Shown: positions 1-12,767 of the stretch, piece after piece
Position numbering within the stretch: position 1 is the first letter of the stretch
How the letters are laid out: each line of letters starts with the position of its first letter
Source of the DNA: Austropuccinia psidii
Lineage: Eukaryota; Basidiomycota; Pucciniomycetes; Pucciniales; Sphaerophragmiaceae
NCBI GenBank assembly: GCA_023105745.1
Contig: JALGQZ010000014.1
Coordinates: 10,345,851-10,409,850 of the forward strand
Direction: 5' to 3'
DNA: 64,000 nucleotides
Notes under the pieces: generated by a model
Seen by the model: the letters and a program-made list of their open reading frames with translations, nothing else
Database searches by the model: none
Told to the model about the DNA's origin: nothing
Made by a program: the position numbers and the translations under genes

Positions 1-1390
1 AGATAAGGTTTTCATTATTGGTAATCTGATTTACAGTATATAAGCAACTGATGGTGGAAATATTGTATTTTCATGAATCATTAAAACAATTAGATATTGA
101 TAACTGCTGTCTTAATGATAGTGAGATGAAATCAGGTGATTTTCCACTTTCACAAAGAGATGAAAATGTAACAACCACTAATCACGGGTAAGGGTATTCA
201 TACTTACACCTACTCAAAAACCTCAAACCAGCCAATCCACTGTGTGTATCAGCATTCAGTTTCAGCAATCTTCCTTGTTGAAACATGCATACAGTCTGGT
301 TCATCAATACAGCCTGTCAATACTTGTACAGGTTGGAATTACCCAATACAGTTTGGATATACCATTTCCAAACTGTATGATCACTCAATACCACCACTCC
401 TCTTGTACAGATCCTGTACATCCATACAGGACCTGTATTGGCCAGAATCAATTCAACCATCAAACCTTCTCATGAAAATTCTCTGTCTGGATCAGGGCTG
501 GTGATTCTCACATATACCAGCCCCTCTTTCTCCCCCCTGGGGACCTTTCCCCAGTTAATTAATTTAGTATATTGATTATTTTATAATTATTCTTACCCTT
601 ATTTTTGGGTATTATAATTATTTGATTTTAAGTTAGTCTTAGCCTTTTTTTCTTTCTTTGCCTGTACAGTATTAGTTGGGTGGCCATATCCTTATTAACC
701 CTTCTCTTTCCATTCTGACAGGTTGAAACAGTGGACTTGGACTTATTTGTGGTTGGCTCTTTTATTCTTACTCTTATTATTTGTTGCTGCTTTTCTTATA
801 TTCTTTTATTTAGTAATTCATCTCTTCACACTCTTCATTGTACTCTTTTCTTACCATATCCTTTGAGCCCTCCATAAGTAAGTCCCAGTTTACTGAGTGC
901 TGGGCCCTCTTCACTTAGAAGAGCCCCTGTGACAGAAAACAATGAAGAGGTCAATTGTGGTACAGAATCAATAAATGAAGGTGATTTAGTTAAACAAGAG
1001 GGAAATTCAAGGATTGAAAATGGAAATGAAAGACACGGGTGGTTAAAATGACAATGGAACCTGCAAAGGGAATGAAAATCAAGGCCCCAGCCATTCAGCT
1101 TCAAGGGATAATTTCAAGTGGACTCTTAATGTTAACTGCCAAGGTTCTTTTAGTCTGGGTTCAACATGGAATTATCAGGATTTTATGAGAAACATGAACA
1201 ACAACATAAAATGCATCATAGGGCCATTGATAATTATAATTCAACGTAGTCAAGAATGCACTAAGGAAAGGGAAATGAAACTAATGTAGAGAGAATCTGT
1301 GAAGCAAGTTGTAGAAGAGAAAAGAAGGAAAGAGGATCAAGCAAGAAGTGACTGCTTCAAATTTAATAAGAGCTAATGGAGTGGATCTTT
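1..1390 (+). pseudogene. Decayed coding sequence of unknown family, split by a solo LTR
   Basis: I do not recognise the family. A frame is open from about 40 to 166 (residues such as KQLMVEIL and FHESLKQLD). If the solo LTR and one GAAAA copy are removed, it continues without a shift into 940-1050 (EEVNCGTESINEG), where a TGA stops it. A neighbouring frame is then open to about 1285 (FKWTLNV, GSFSLGSTWNYQDFM), and a Lys/Glu/Arg-rich stretch runs to about 1390. Continuity across the insertion shows that the frame was coding when the LTR landed. The stop and the frameshift show that it has since decayed. It could be a host gene fragment or part of a DNA transposon. Confidence 0.4.
167..934 (+). 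mobile_element. Solo LTR related to the LTR of element B
   Basis: The left end reads TGTAACAACCAC and the right end AGAGCCCCTGTGACA. These correspond to the ends of the B LTR read on the minus strand. The stretch 525-745, with its CCTGGGGAC...CCCCAGTTAATTAAT and CAGGTTGAAACAGTG segments, aligns with the B LTR (complement of about 46950-47140). The copy is flanked by a perfect 5-bp duplication, GAAAA, at 162-166 and 935-939. It is much shorter (768 bp) than the B LTR (about 1.75 kb), so it is either a different subfamily or deleted inside. No internal sequence remains, as expected after LTR-LTR recombination. Confidence 0.8.
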
Positions 1391-2869
1391 CTAATGTACT
1401 AGAACCTGCGAAAGAGGAAGTATTGATAAATATAAGCTATAAAATACATTATCTCATTTTTCATAGGGTTATTTTGTAAAACATAAGGATGAGACATTAC
1501 TTGATGTAAGGCTTTTTTTATTTTATTACTTTTCAAGAACTGTTTTATAGCCTTAAATGATCTATAATAACTTATTGGAAATATATACACATTTTCTTAT
1601 CACTAAAATAATAACTATAAATACTGGAAAAAGATGAATTCCACAGGCTATCTAATTATAAGTGAATTCAATTGGCCCTCCTAAAAGTTTGGGTTAATGC
1701 AAAAATTTTCCTTGGAATTATTTTAATGAGAATTTAAATTTTCCAGCATGTTGGTAATAACATGATGATTTAAACATGTGAATTTTTAACTTATGACTTG
1801 TGAAAAATACAAATTAATGATCTTTAAGTATGTTTTCCATGTAAAATTTTCCCATTTCATTACAAAAAGTCCAATTTGACTCAACAAGATAACAATAAAA
1901 TAAATTTAAAATAATTAAAAATTATTATGATAGATTCTCTTATTAACTTAAACAATGATGAGAGTAAATGTGATTTTAATCAATAAAATACAAGATTAGT
2001 CAGAAGAATTCATAAAACAAAACAAACAAACAAAATCAATGAAGTACAAGATGAAAAGAAAAGATGACTTACTTTCCAAATTAGAGGATAAATGTCAATT
2101 TTAATTGACTTATTTAAAATAAATACTAGAGTATCTTCTAGCCCAGGGTATGTGAAAAAAGTATTATTATCTCCATATGTGCATTACTAATAATATCCTT
2201 ATTAGCAACACCTAACTAAATGAAACATCTTTGTCTTCAAATGTGCAGTATGATAAGTTAATTGAACATTGCAATTTTGATTCCTTACATTTGATTGAAT
2301 TGACTTCATATTTATATTGCAATATTGATGGATTTTTTACAGAAATAGAAAATTTTATCAATTATTTACATGAAAAATAAGTATACTCAATAATTAAGCC
2401 CAAAAAAAATCTCTTTGAATTTTACTGACTATAAATAGTGACAATTATTATAAACAAAGAGATTAACCCATTTTTCCATGAAGATGATAATTCTATGATT
2501 CAAAATATTTTGATCCATTCCTATCAAGAATATTATTTAATATCATGAATTCTACTGTCACTTTACCTGTATTTAGAGGAACTTTTTCCTGCAGAGTAAA
2601 TATGAATTTAAAACAATTTTTTCATCTTCAAAAGTTGTTCTCAACCACCATTTTGAAAATATATTTAGTTTTAGTCCAAAAATGTTTGTAGTATTAATTT
2701 GATTGAGTGTTAATTCAATTTTACTGACCAGGTTGTAGAATTAATTGTATTATATCTACCATTATCTAACTTACATGTATTTCTTGAGGGTATAAGGATT
2801 GTTACCCTTTATTAATACCATTAATTTCCAATAAGAAAACATTTGTGTTGAAGTCAACAACTCCCATTA
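1391..2869. other. AT-rich DNA without a recognisable gene
   Basis: Very AT-rich sequence with short A/T runs and no open frame that looks like protein. The right part may hold the decayed C-terminal half of the adjoining Harbinger relic, but I could not align it to the family. Confidence 0.5.
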
Positions 2870-3560
2870 ATCAAATCCATCCCTATTTGAGATTTCCAAA
2901 GCATGAAACTATTCTTCAAAAGCCAGTAAGTCTTCCAAATACCTATACAAAGTAGTAATAATAAAAACAATTTCATTTATCTCAGTTTTAAAAAGACTTA
3001 AATTTATAAGATTTCCATAACCATCAACAATAAATTGAAACAAAATTAAATACCATCCTTTTCTATTGATATAGGCATTCGATTAATTTTTTTCAGGAGT
3101 TATTATTGGTATGTGTTTACCATCAATTTCCCAAACTATATTGTCTAGTACTTGTCTTCTAAACAATTTCTCAATTTGATTCCATTTTAATTCATCATTC
3201 ACATCTGGTAGACTATTCAAGTTTTTCACATTAATCAAAAAAATTATTGAAGTTAATTACCTGATTTTGGAGATATGAAATTATATTAAAATATCTTTCA
3301 CTATTTCTTGTGAGACATTCAATGCTGTTGACTTGCCAATGTTAAATAAATGGTATACTGTCTCATAAGAATCCATGTCCAATTTAATAATGTAAGAGCC
3401 TAAAAGCAGGTGAAGTTCTACCTGCTGCTATACATATTTCAATTACTTTCTTTAAATCTTTGTCTCCTTTCTTTGATTATTTTCTATAAATTGCAAATGA
3501 ATTAATTCATGTTATCATAACACTAATTAAATCTTTCTTCTATGAATAATCACTCATTCT
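2870..3560 (-). pseudogene. PIF/Harbinger (DDE_Tnp_4) transposase relic
   Basis: Read on the minus strand, the sequence gives EIDGKHIPIITPE (about 3093-3131), then after one in-frame TAA an AYINRKGWYLILFQFIVDGYGN stretch (about 3000-3069). This is the family pattern of IDGxHIPI, a gap, NRKG...Q..VD. The Asp in EIDG would be the first catalytic residue of the DDE nuclease. Upstream, about 3303-3370, YHLFNIGKSTALNVSQEIV resembles the helix-turn-helix stretch before the nuclease. Several stops and shifts break the frame, and the last catalytic residue is not recognisable. The reversed LTR at 3619 begins just upstream. I saw no terminal inverted repeats. Confidence 0.7.
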
Positions 3561-3618
3561 TTTTTATAGTATTTGTTCCCACTATGTCATTAATTTTGCT
3601 TTTATATTGGTTCTTGTT

Positions 3619-5759
3619 TGTAAGGTTTCTCTATGAAACTCTTTATAATAGTAACAAATATCAAGTGTACTAAGACTTTCCTCAGTATAAAATATGATAT
3701 AATTAAATATTATAACCAAAAATCTATATAATTAATAAAAATGATGATATAAAAAAAAGAATTAATTATTATTAAATAATTTAATAATAAAAAAATCTTA
3801 ATAATTATAATAAATTATAATTCTTCAAATTTTATTCTAGTCACTCAAATTTATAATAATAAGAAATATAAAAACTCTTAATGAGACAATTATATATGGA
3901 AAATAATAACATTTATCCACTTATAAATAATATAAATATTATTTATAAAGGAAACATCACACACAATTTGCAGAAATAAATCTTATAGAAAAATTCTATA
4001 TAAAAAAACTAATACTAGATAAAAAAAGATATAGAGATTCATGACAAAATTATTTATAATATTTATTTAATACAATAATTCAAACAACAAAATTTATAGT
4101 ATTAAATAATTTTTATAAGTTCAAAAAAATCCTAAAATCAATTTTGTTAAGTAATAAAACAACTTTTTTTTATTATGAAATAACATTTAAGACTTTTTAA
4201 GGAAAATTGGTGGATTTAAAAGATATTTTAAAAGAACAATTTTTTATAATAAAATCTATTATTTGTGATTACAAAAATAAAATCTAATTTCTATTATTTC
4301 AATTCCTTATTTATACTTTATAAAGAGTAAAATAACTCAAGAATTAGCTTAATAATATAATATTTTATATGGAATAAAAGATTACCTGTTCAAAATGTCT
4401 GATTTATTGAACAATTGTGTGTTATGGACAAAAAAAAGTGATTTCAAGGCCCCTTTTATGCAGTAAGAGAAGCTCTCATCATTAAGAATGGATAAAGAGG
4501 GAGTTCTCAGATCAAAACTGAAAAACCATACTTAAAAATAAGGTTCTAAACTTAAGGTAGTGCTTATTTTTCATTTCAATTTAAAGTTACCAGCATTACT
4601 CTTAACTTCAAGTGACTTTAATCCTCTTTTGGGGACAATTATCTTAAGCTTAAAAAACAAAAAAAAGGTTATTTATATTAAATTTTATCACATGAAAGCC
4701 TTCAAAATAAAGTTTTTAAGTGAAAACCTCTTAAACTGGATTCTTAATTAGTTTTTAAAGAAATCTTAGTTTCTTTTAATAATAATTAAAAGAGGTAAAT
4801 TCAAGGCTAATTACCAAATAATCCTGTTGGAAAAGTATACTTAAAATTTAATTTATTCACAGATAAAATTTAATTGTAAACTTTGTAAAATTTTTAAGAA
4901 AATCAATTGAGAATTGGATCTTTCATGAATTTTTGAAGTTATTTCTATTTTTTCACATAAAATAGCAATACACACTAAACCTTAACTTTTGATAAGGTTT
5001 TAACACTTATACCTTTTGAATTTAAGATTATTTAAGCTTAAGTAAGCTTTTGCAGTTCTTAAAACCTTGATTACAAATCTGCATATGGAGATTTACCCTT
5101 TGGCAGATCATAATTCCTATCCAAATTGGGGATAAACCAGTTCAAACTTTAATATTCAATCAAAGCCTACTCTTAACATTTAAATAAGGTTGAAAATCCT
5201 CCAATACAGGTGGAAAACCTTAATTGAGTCCTTTCAGATCCCAAAAGTTGGGTACCCTGGCTCTATTTGGCTTTTTTCCTGTTTCCCACCTTCTTGTGTG
5301 ACTTTTGCCCTTTTATTTATTTAAAGCCATACAATTTCTTTAAACCAGTTTAAATTGATCTCACACAAGATTTACGGCCTTTATGGTGAATTCTTATCCA
5401 ATTCATTAAGTATACACCATACCTCAATTTTAATTAAACTTTTGTAAGTTTGCATAAACCTTATGCAACTTAAAAGTTAAAAATTTTAAAAAAAATTATT
5501 GGTACTGTGAGATTGTTAAACCTTCCAATAACATAAGAAATAAGCAATTTTGGTTATAACACCCTATGTGTCAACCCTAGGTTATTTTTGGTGTAGAATT
5601 CAAAAATGACATAATAATTATAACTTGGTTTATCTAAAATGAATTTATACTTATTTTTTGTATTAAATTAACTTGATAAGTCTTTTTAAGACTAAATCAA
5701 CTATATAAGAAGTTATTTTTGGCCTTATTGGTATGTCATACATACTTCACAGGATCAAA
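3619..5759 (-). mobile_element. Old solo LTR, family D, reversed
   Basis: The plus strand begins TGTAAGGTTTC and ends ATACTTCACAGGATCAAA, the complement of a TGTGAGCC...CTTACA LTR. It aligns in reverse over its whole length with the split family D copy at 19083-20369 plus 32045-32932. Shared stretches include CCAATACAGGTG, CCCAAAAGTTGGGTACC and CTGAGGAAAGTCTTAGTA (as complements). The flanks TTGTT (3614-3618) and TTTTT (5760-5764) may be a target duplication that has drifted at one position. There are many point differences, so this is an old insertion. Confidence 0.75.
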
Positions 5760-5764
5760 TTTTT

Positions 5765-7367
5765 ACTATAACAAATCTTTACAATTTGAATAAATAATTT
5801 CATTATATTTCCATTTCAAATTTTTTAAATACAAAATTTAAAGAATATTAATTCTATTTAAATTAATCTTCAGAGCTCTTAACATAATATTCTTTTACGA
5901 TTTGAATTACTTATGTTTTAGTTTAAAACTATTAGCACTCTCAAAATTCTTAACTTTTGAAGCTGCATTCCAACAGTAATTATCTTTCAAATAACTAGTG
6001 TCATGTCTATTACTTAAAGTAATAGTATTCCACTTCTTTTTAGCTTATTAAATTCCTAGTATTTAGACTTGAAGCCATGAAAGAGGGCTCAGCTAACATA
6101 AAGAGTTATACCTACTTTCCCTTCTATGGTTAATCCTCAAATATCTTCATCATTTGCATTTATCAACATGAAAAAATCATGGTGTCCCATTTGAGCAATA
6201 CAATGAATTGTGTTTTATTATATAAAGCTTCTTCTTTCCATGGATTAAAACAACAACCATGTTGTATGGATCAATGACAATGAGATCAAGCATATTCATA
6301 GTGAAAGAAATGAAAAGAAAATAAAATAGACAATGTGACCATTTTATGGTTAATTGCTGTGTCATTCATGGCCACAATAAATAAAAATCAAAATAAAAAT
6401 GAAATCATGCACCCAAATGCTATTGATGTTTTGAAAATAAAAATAAAAATAAAAGTTAATTAAATTCTAATTTGAAATTTTTTTAAAATCTTTTAAAAAC
6501 CATCTTCAAAACCCAACCATGAACCAGGCCTTATTGTTTTCATTATATGAATGAAAATCATTATATTTTAAGTAATTAATTACTTATTATGATTATTTTT
6601 TTAAATAATTTATGAAATTGTTGTTTTTTGTATGTTTGCCTATTTCTGTATGTGTTTATTTGTTTTTTGTTTTCTCTTTATTTCATTATTTGTCTTGTCT
6701 TTTTTCTAAAAAAAACAGCTTTTAAATATTTATTATAATTTAAAATTTATATAAAAGTTTGTTTTTTTAAATTAGTTGCTTTTAAAAAAACAAAAAGAAA
6801 GAGTCATGCATAACCTTTTTTTTAACTATAATTTATAGGTTGAAACATTATTTAATTTAGTTGGATTTTTAACTTGAGAATTTCATCAAGTAGTTGAAAG
6901 GATATATATATATGTTGGGGCGAATTGATTTGTTTTTTTCAAGTAATTAAAATCTTATTTGAAGAAATTAATTTTTTAGCTCTATCTAATCCATGACTTA
7001 AATCTTATCCTTGCCTCCTTTTTGTAAAAAAAAAAAATTATTATTGATTGTAATTTTGTTTATAATTTTATTTTACAAAAAATATTGGAGTTTTTTGTTT
7101 CTTAATACGTAGTGAGAATGTTGCCAAAATGTTGGTTTTACATCTCAGCTCTTTCACTGTAAATGCGGATGAATTTAACTGCGACACAATGACTTGATCA
7201 GAAATAATGGTATACAGCCTTTTCATAAAATATTGAACCAGATACGATTAATCATGCCCACTAGAAATTTCTAAAAAACAGCTATTCTACGACTGACTGC
7301 AAGCAATAGCTCATACAACTTAATATTACAGCAAAAGGTTGGAAGTCGAGGGAATTCTTGACTAGAA
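5765..7367. other. AT-rich intergenic DNA and 3' flank of MLH1
   Basis: Low-complexity AT-rich sequence with A- and T-runs, for example repeated AAAATAAAAATAAAAAT near 6430 and a short TA run near 6903. No protein-like frame was found. The last 200-odd bases before 7368 are less AT-biased and probably contain the 3' untranslated region of MLH1, which lies on the minus strand. Confidence 0.45.
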
Positions 7368-7487
7368 TCAACATCTACATTACCCGGTTTGGAACATTAG
7401 TACAGGAAAAAATATTTGAATGAACTGAAATAAAGTAAAGAATAAAGTGCAAAAGCAGGCAGAAAAAATGAGGACCCAAAAACGGAC
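7368..7487 (-). other. MLH1: Last intron of MLH1 and its 7-nt terminal exon
   Basis: Exon 13 ends at 7488 in codons for Phe-Glu-Arg (partial). The donor is GTCCGT at 7487. The intron carries TACTAAT, close to the yeast branch-point TACTAAC, about 25 nt before the acceptor TGTAG. The terminal exon is A-TGT-TGA (7374-7368). It completes Arg, adds Cys and stops, restoring the invariant FERC end of MLH1. Reading through without splicing would replace Cys with a hydrophobic tail of about two dozen residues ending at 7397. Confidence 0.8.
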
Positions 7488-10400
7488 CTTTCAAACACTT
7501 TATACAATGCAGGTAATGAAGTGACCAGTTTGATTGAATGTTTAATATCCGATGGAGGTTTAAGATATCTTTTCATTGCTGGAAAAAGAATTTGTTGAAG
7601 TTGTTCTTTATCAAAGTCATCTTCAGAATTCCCTGATTCTTCCAGATCGGACGGTAATCCTCCAGGAGCATAGAAGAATGCCACTTCGCGCAGAACATTA
7701 GAAAAACAGGTGAGCTCATCCGTCCAATCGCACTCGACCGCAACCCGCACTAAGACTAAGGCAACAAATGTTGAATGAATTGGAAACAAATGACATTAAA
7801 GGGATAAATTTCAACTTGAGATGGCCGGAAGAAATAATTCAAGACACCTTACACAACGGTAATTTTTCCATGTTTGGTACATAGTCAGGTAATATCATTG
7901 GAAGTGTTTGCAAATGTCCGTCCTGATCGATGCTGAGGGAGAAATACTCATCCAGCATTTCGGCCTTTGTTTGCAATCTCTCGCATATTTTCTACGTCGA
8001 TACAATAGAGAATACAAGTTAAAATAGCTCAACTATGCACCGACAAAAAGGATGATATACAGATGCAAGTTATTAGAGAATATATATATACTTTTACTGC
8101 CTTGGGTCGGCCGAACTGGTCTAAATATTTATTAGGCTCGCTTTCTACGGCCAATGTGACTAAGGTGTGAACAGAAGGGGGAGGCTTTAGCTGTATTCGA
8201 TCAAAGGTGCCGAATTGGCGAACACCTAATTGATAGAATAGTTCCTCGCTGAGCATCACCAAAAAAATCACAAATGTAACTAAAAATTGAAGGGAATGAA
8301 TAGTAAAATATATCACATCATCTTACCAAATCACTGTGTGATGGACAAGATGAAATTCGGTTGCATGTTGGATACATGAATAACCTTTTTGGATATCGAC
8401 CACACCAACGAACGTGTGATTTTTAATAAAATTTTCTAGTTCTGCCTCGTAATATTCAAGAAAAGAATAAATTGAGTGAGTTTCTAAATCGGCCACTTGC
8501 ATAGAAGAGCCAGGTTTTCTCTAACATCAACATACCAACATCATTTTTGTTTTGGATTTCTCGTCTGAGATCTTGAACACTTTGAAGAAGGCATTGACTT
8601 TCTTCTATTTTGGCCGCCGCTGATGTTGAGCCAATTTGATTATTGACTTCTTTGCTACCGGAATTCGGAATATCCAACCCTGCTTCTTCAATAAGACTGC
8701 TATCTGAGTTGGGCGTGTCACCATTTTCTTCGATCATAGTATTAAAGCCTGAGCGTATAAAAGACTGGAGGGTTTGAGTTTGAGGGTCTGTGCGAACCAA
8801 TTTTTGAGGTGCTGCTTTGGTGTTTTTGTTGGGTTTGATTTGTGTCATTTCAGGCTGGGAGCTGTTAAAAGATTGATCGCCTTTATTGGTAAGCGTTATC
8901 GGAAGCAAGGTCTAATGTCAAGGCAAATTGGTTTTAGCTTTATTGGTACTTATGTAAGTAGACAAAGAAAGTTTGACCTGAACGTGATATGTGCGAGTTG
9001 AATTAGCCCCTGACAAAAAAACGTTTAGCTTATCACAAATCTTATCAATGATCTCGTCTTGATCTAGAAAGTGAACCTCATTCTTATTTGGATGAACATT
9101 TGGATCCACTCGCTCGGGTGGTATTTGTATTGATATATATATAAACGCATAATTGCCCTTAGGAATTATGGCGGCATAAGTGATTTCGAGAGATTTCCGT
9201 AACGGGCTACAATCCACAAGCCGATCTAACAATTACAGGGTAAATTTTTTTTAACTAATTCTGAGCAAGTAGATGAGGTTGCTATGACTGACTGTTAATG
9301 AATATCATTGTGATAGGCTTCTTGGCATTATAGTTTGGGCTAGAGAAATAAGCGTCAACATGATAATCCAATTTCTTGTCTTTAAAATCTAGATGCATTA
9401 ATTCTTTCTTTAGCGTCTCCGAGTACAAGCGACCTATTGTTTCAAAAGCTGTGCTAGAGGCTGAAGTATTCACATCAGAAAGAGTTGAGCCCACCTAAGA
9501 GATTTTAAGAAATTCAAAAAGATTAAAAACACTTTTGAATAGAGGCTTTGAGATTTAAGTGACTTACTTTTTTACAAGAGATGGCCACAGCTCGGTTATG
9601 GATGGCATATTTTGTGACGATATCCAAAATCTTGCGATATTCCTCGGAAGCAGTGTGAAGGGCTTTTCGGCGCTGAGGAATATTATAAAACATATCCTCA
9701 ATCTAATTAATTCATGTTTAGATTAGTAATAGCTTTACAAGTTATTTTGCAACAACCCAACACATTTTTTGATGAGGATCAACCAACCGTAATCATCGTA
9801 CCATCATTACCTGCACAAGGTTGAGGGTCGGGGGAGCCACCAGGTTTGAGGGGTTTTAATTTGCCGTCGAGATACCGAGCCCTATGAGGCCAAGTAGGTG
9901 ATGAGTTAAAACGAATGACAAGGCAGCATAGCGAGTGGAGTAGTTGAGAATAATTGTGTGATTAGTTCAAGAGGTTTACTAACTTCCATCCGACTCCTTC
10001 ATCGCGTGTCTTGGTAGCGATGGTGAGATGAGCAACGTGCGAGATTGAGGCGAGAGCTTCGCCTCTAAATCCATAGGTACGTAAAGACGCCAAGTCGTCA
10101 AATTTACCAATTTTTGAGGTTGTGAACCTCTCGCAAAGAATACCGAGATCGGCTTTCTGGGTAAAAGACAAAGCAGGATCAATTAATGGTATGAAGACGG
10201 ACTGATCGGACCCAAGTTTTTGTTTATTCAAGTAAGACTAACACGAATTCCACAACCATTATCTTGAATTTGTAACATTTTCACGCCGCCTTCTTTGACA
10301 GTAATTTTTACACTAGTTGATCCGGCATCGATAGAGTTCTCGAGCAATTCTTTGACAGCATTGGCTGGCCTGACGATGATCTTTTAAGAAATGTGAGTCC

Positions 10401-10646
10401 ACCAGAACGATAGCGAAAAGCTTCAGTCCTAAAGATTGACATTATGGGTGGCAAGATCTAGGTGAGATGAAAGTTGTCACACCTCGCCAGCTGCAATTCG
10501 GTTGACAACTGACTCGTCAAGGGCTACGATTGGTTTTGGTACCAGATCTGTGAGATTTTTACCATGCGCATTAGTCACAGGCAAGAGCCGAGATGTTCAA
10601 AAAGGAGCTATGACTCACCGAGGTTGGTAGACGATTGGCTGCTCAT
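7368..10646 (-). CDS. MLH1: DNA mismatch repair protein MLH1 (14 exons)
   Basis: MutL-family ATPase that pairs with a PMS-type partner and acts after MutS homologues bind a mismatch in the nucleus; it also acts in meiotic crossing-over. Exons by descending position: 10646-10619, 10547-10483, 10380-10243, 10156-9984, 9881-9788, 9702-9568, 9494-9293, 9225-8978, 8911-8536, 8483-8327, 8248-8098, 7991-7853, 7755-7488, 7374-7368. All introns are GT-AG, 52-113 nt, and every junction keeps frame, giving 726 residues (human MLH1 has 756). GHKL motifs are intact: [17 protein letters not shown] (Glu42 catalytic, Asn46 metal), QDNGCGI (71-76), [30 protein letters not shown] and the linker motif [13 protein letters not shown] follow. 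The C-terminal domain ends in FERC. I chose ATG 10646 because it opens a short exon spliced in phase to the conserved block. There are no stops or frameshifts. I assembled this by eye and it has not been checked against RNA. Confidence 0.95.
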
Positions 10647-12740
10647 GATTTGATTTCCGATGGAATCCAAGGAAGAAATTAAAGACTTGCAAAAAATTCC
10701 TTCACGGATCGGAGGCACTTGCCGAAAAGTTCAGGCCAATGAAAATCTTGTCCAGCGTTGGCAAGGCTCTTGGCGACGAAATAAAACTTGAGCGAGGAAT
10801 AGGAATACGGCCACGCTAGAAATAAAGAAAAAGATGACGCGATTCGAAGGAAATAATTGTGCTCACACTCTGAGAAAACTCACCAGAAAATCGTGGATGA
10901 ATCATAAAATGAAGTGGAGTAAATCTATCCCAAGAGATCTTTCTTCAATATTTCGCACCAATTTTTCAATTTTTGCAACATTCAATGAAAGATTTGAAAG
11001 TTCTAGAAGCTTGTGGGCATTAGCTTATGCTTACCTTTTGAAAAATGCGTAAAATGCCATGGATTTGTACGCTGATGATGATAATACTTTTCTTCTTCAG
11101 CAAAGAATTTTCATTTTAATTCAAAAATAAATCTTGGCCAATTTACACTATCATAAAAGGGCAGTCTTCACTGGGCTTAAAACACTCATCTCATAACAGG
11201 ATAGGTTGTCTAGAAGTTTTAAATTTATCTATTTTGAGTGGCAACAGCTTTGGCTGATTGAGATTTTTTTATTTTGAGCTTGATTAAATTAATTTTTTGA
11301 ATTAATAAAATATTCAAGTCAATTAAAATTGGACATAAAGCATTCAACTAAGATATAACTAAAACTAAGTCTTAATAAAAATATATTGAATATTTTAAAA
11401 TAATTTATGATAACTTCTTTCAATTTTGATTTATCATCTTAAAATCTACAATTACTTAAAATTAATCAAAAATTTAAGCCAATCAAATTTACTAAAGATA
11501 TTCCTTTTAAAAAGGGAAAATCAAAAAAAAAGACAAAGAAAACTCAATTGACTAATTTAGTAATCAATAAATCATTAAAATTAAAATTTTCTAAATTAAG
11601 CAAGTTCTTGCAAACCATCCATATAGCCTTTACTCAACTTTCTCATTTGATCCTTTACAAAATCAACAGTCAAAATCTCACCATCTCACTCATTCTCAGA
11701 AATCAACTGAAGGAAATTCTGATCCTTCAGGTCATCTAGCTCAAACAAATAATCTATGTATAATTAATTAGTTAAAGACAAAATCAAACTTTTCTGCATG
11801 TTTTTAGTACTAGTGCTTTGATTGACATCAGTGGGATAGACTCCTTCAAGTAAGCAAAATATGTTTCGACTAATGGCCCTTGAGCTCAAAAATAAGTCCC
11901 AAAATCGACCAAATGTTACAGAAGCTAGAACATGAGACCAATGGGACACAAATAAAAACAAATTTGATGGAAATATTCTAGGATTCAAAGAGGTCAGATG
12001 ACCTTTATTAATTGCAAACAGGTGGATCAAAGGAACTAAATATAAGTGGAGCACATTTATAAATATTAACAATACAATGGAAGATCTTATTAATCTAAAA
12101 TAAGTATAAACTATTGAAGCGTTCTATGTCTGACTAGGAAGAACTAAGAATCTTAAATGATGATCATATTAATAGCTAAGTATTTGTTGTTCTTCATAAC
12201 ATGCAATAGTATTTGACATATTTAATTATATAGCTGTTTTTGAATGTAATTCAGAACTTCTGTGGTAATATGAGGAGATAAAGCTTGACGAGTTGGTAGG
12301 TAACACTATGAATAAAATAATAACTAAGTAAAATACACACGAAGAACGAAGCAGAAATAATATTTTTTTAATATTTAAAAGAGGTAACTAGCTAAGTTAA
12401 AAATAACTATCTAAATATAAGGATGAGCTGAATAATGAGGTCGAATTTGATAATAATAACCAAACTAATAGAAGTGAGCATGATAGAATGAGATTAAAGA
12501 TACAGATTTTAATTAAAGATCAATCCTTTTTAAGCTGATATTTGATAAATTTATGACCTTATGATCAAAATTCAGATAATGATGTTTCTAGTGTGATCTT
12601 ATCACTTTTATGACAACAAAAACACACATTATCTTTCCAACAATATGTATCTGAAAGAAAATATTACAGAACCACTGTAGAAGTAATAAATTAATATGAT
12701 GAGAAGAAAGGTATAGAAAATTTGTATGAAAAGCTGGAAA
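10647..12740. other. Upstream region of MLH1 and AT-rich DNA, no supported gene
   Basis: The first 150 bases upstream of the MLH1 start are not AT-biased and should hold its promoter and 5' untranslated region; no core element can be named with confidence. A 72-codon plus-strand frame at 10834-11052 has no recognisable family features. From about 11060 the sequence is AT-rich, with only short frames. Confidence 0.4.
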
Positions 12741-12767
12741 TCATGTGTCTAACTTTTATATAATAAG

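Noticed and set aside
10834..11052. 72-codon plus-strand frame upstream of MLH1
   Set aside because: No family signature, no splice or promoter support, and composition like its AT-rich surroundings.
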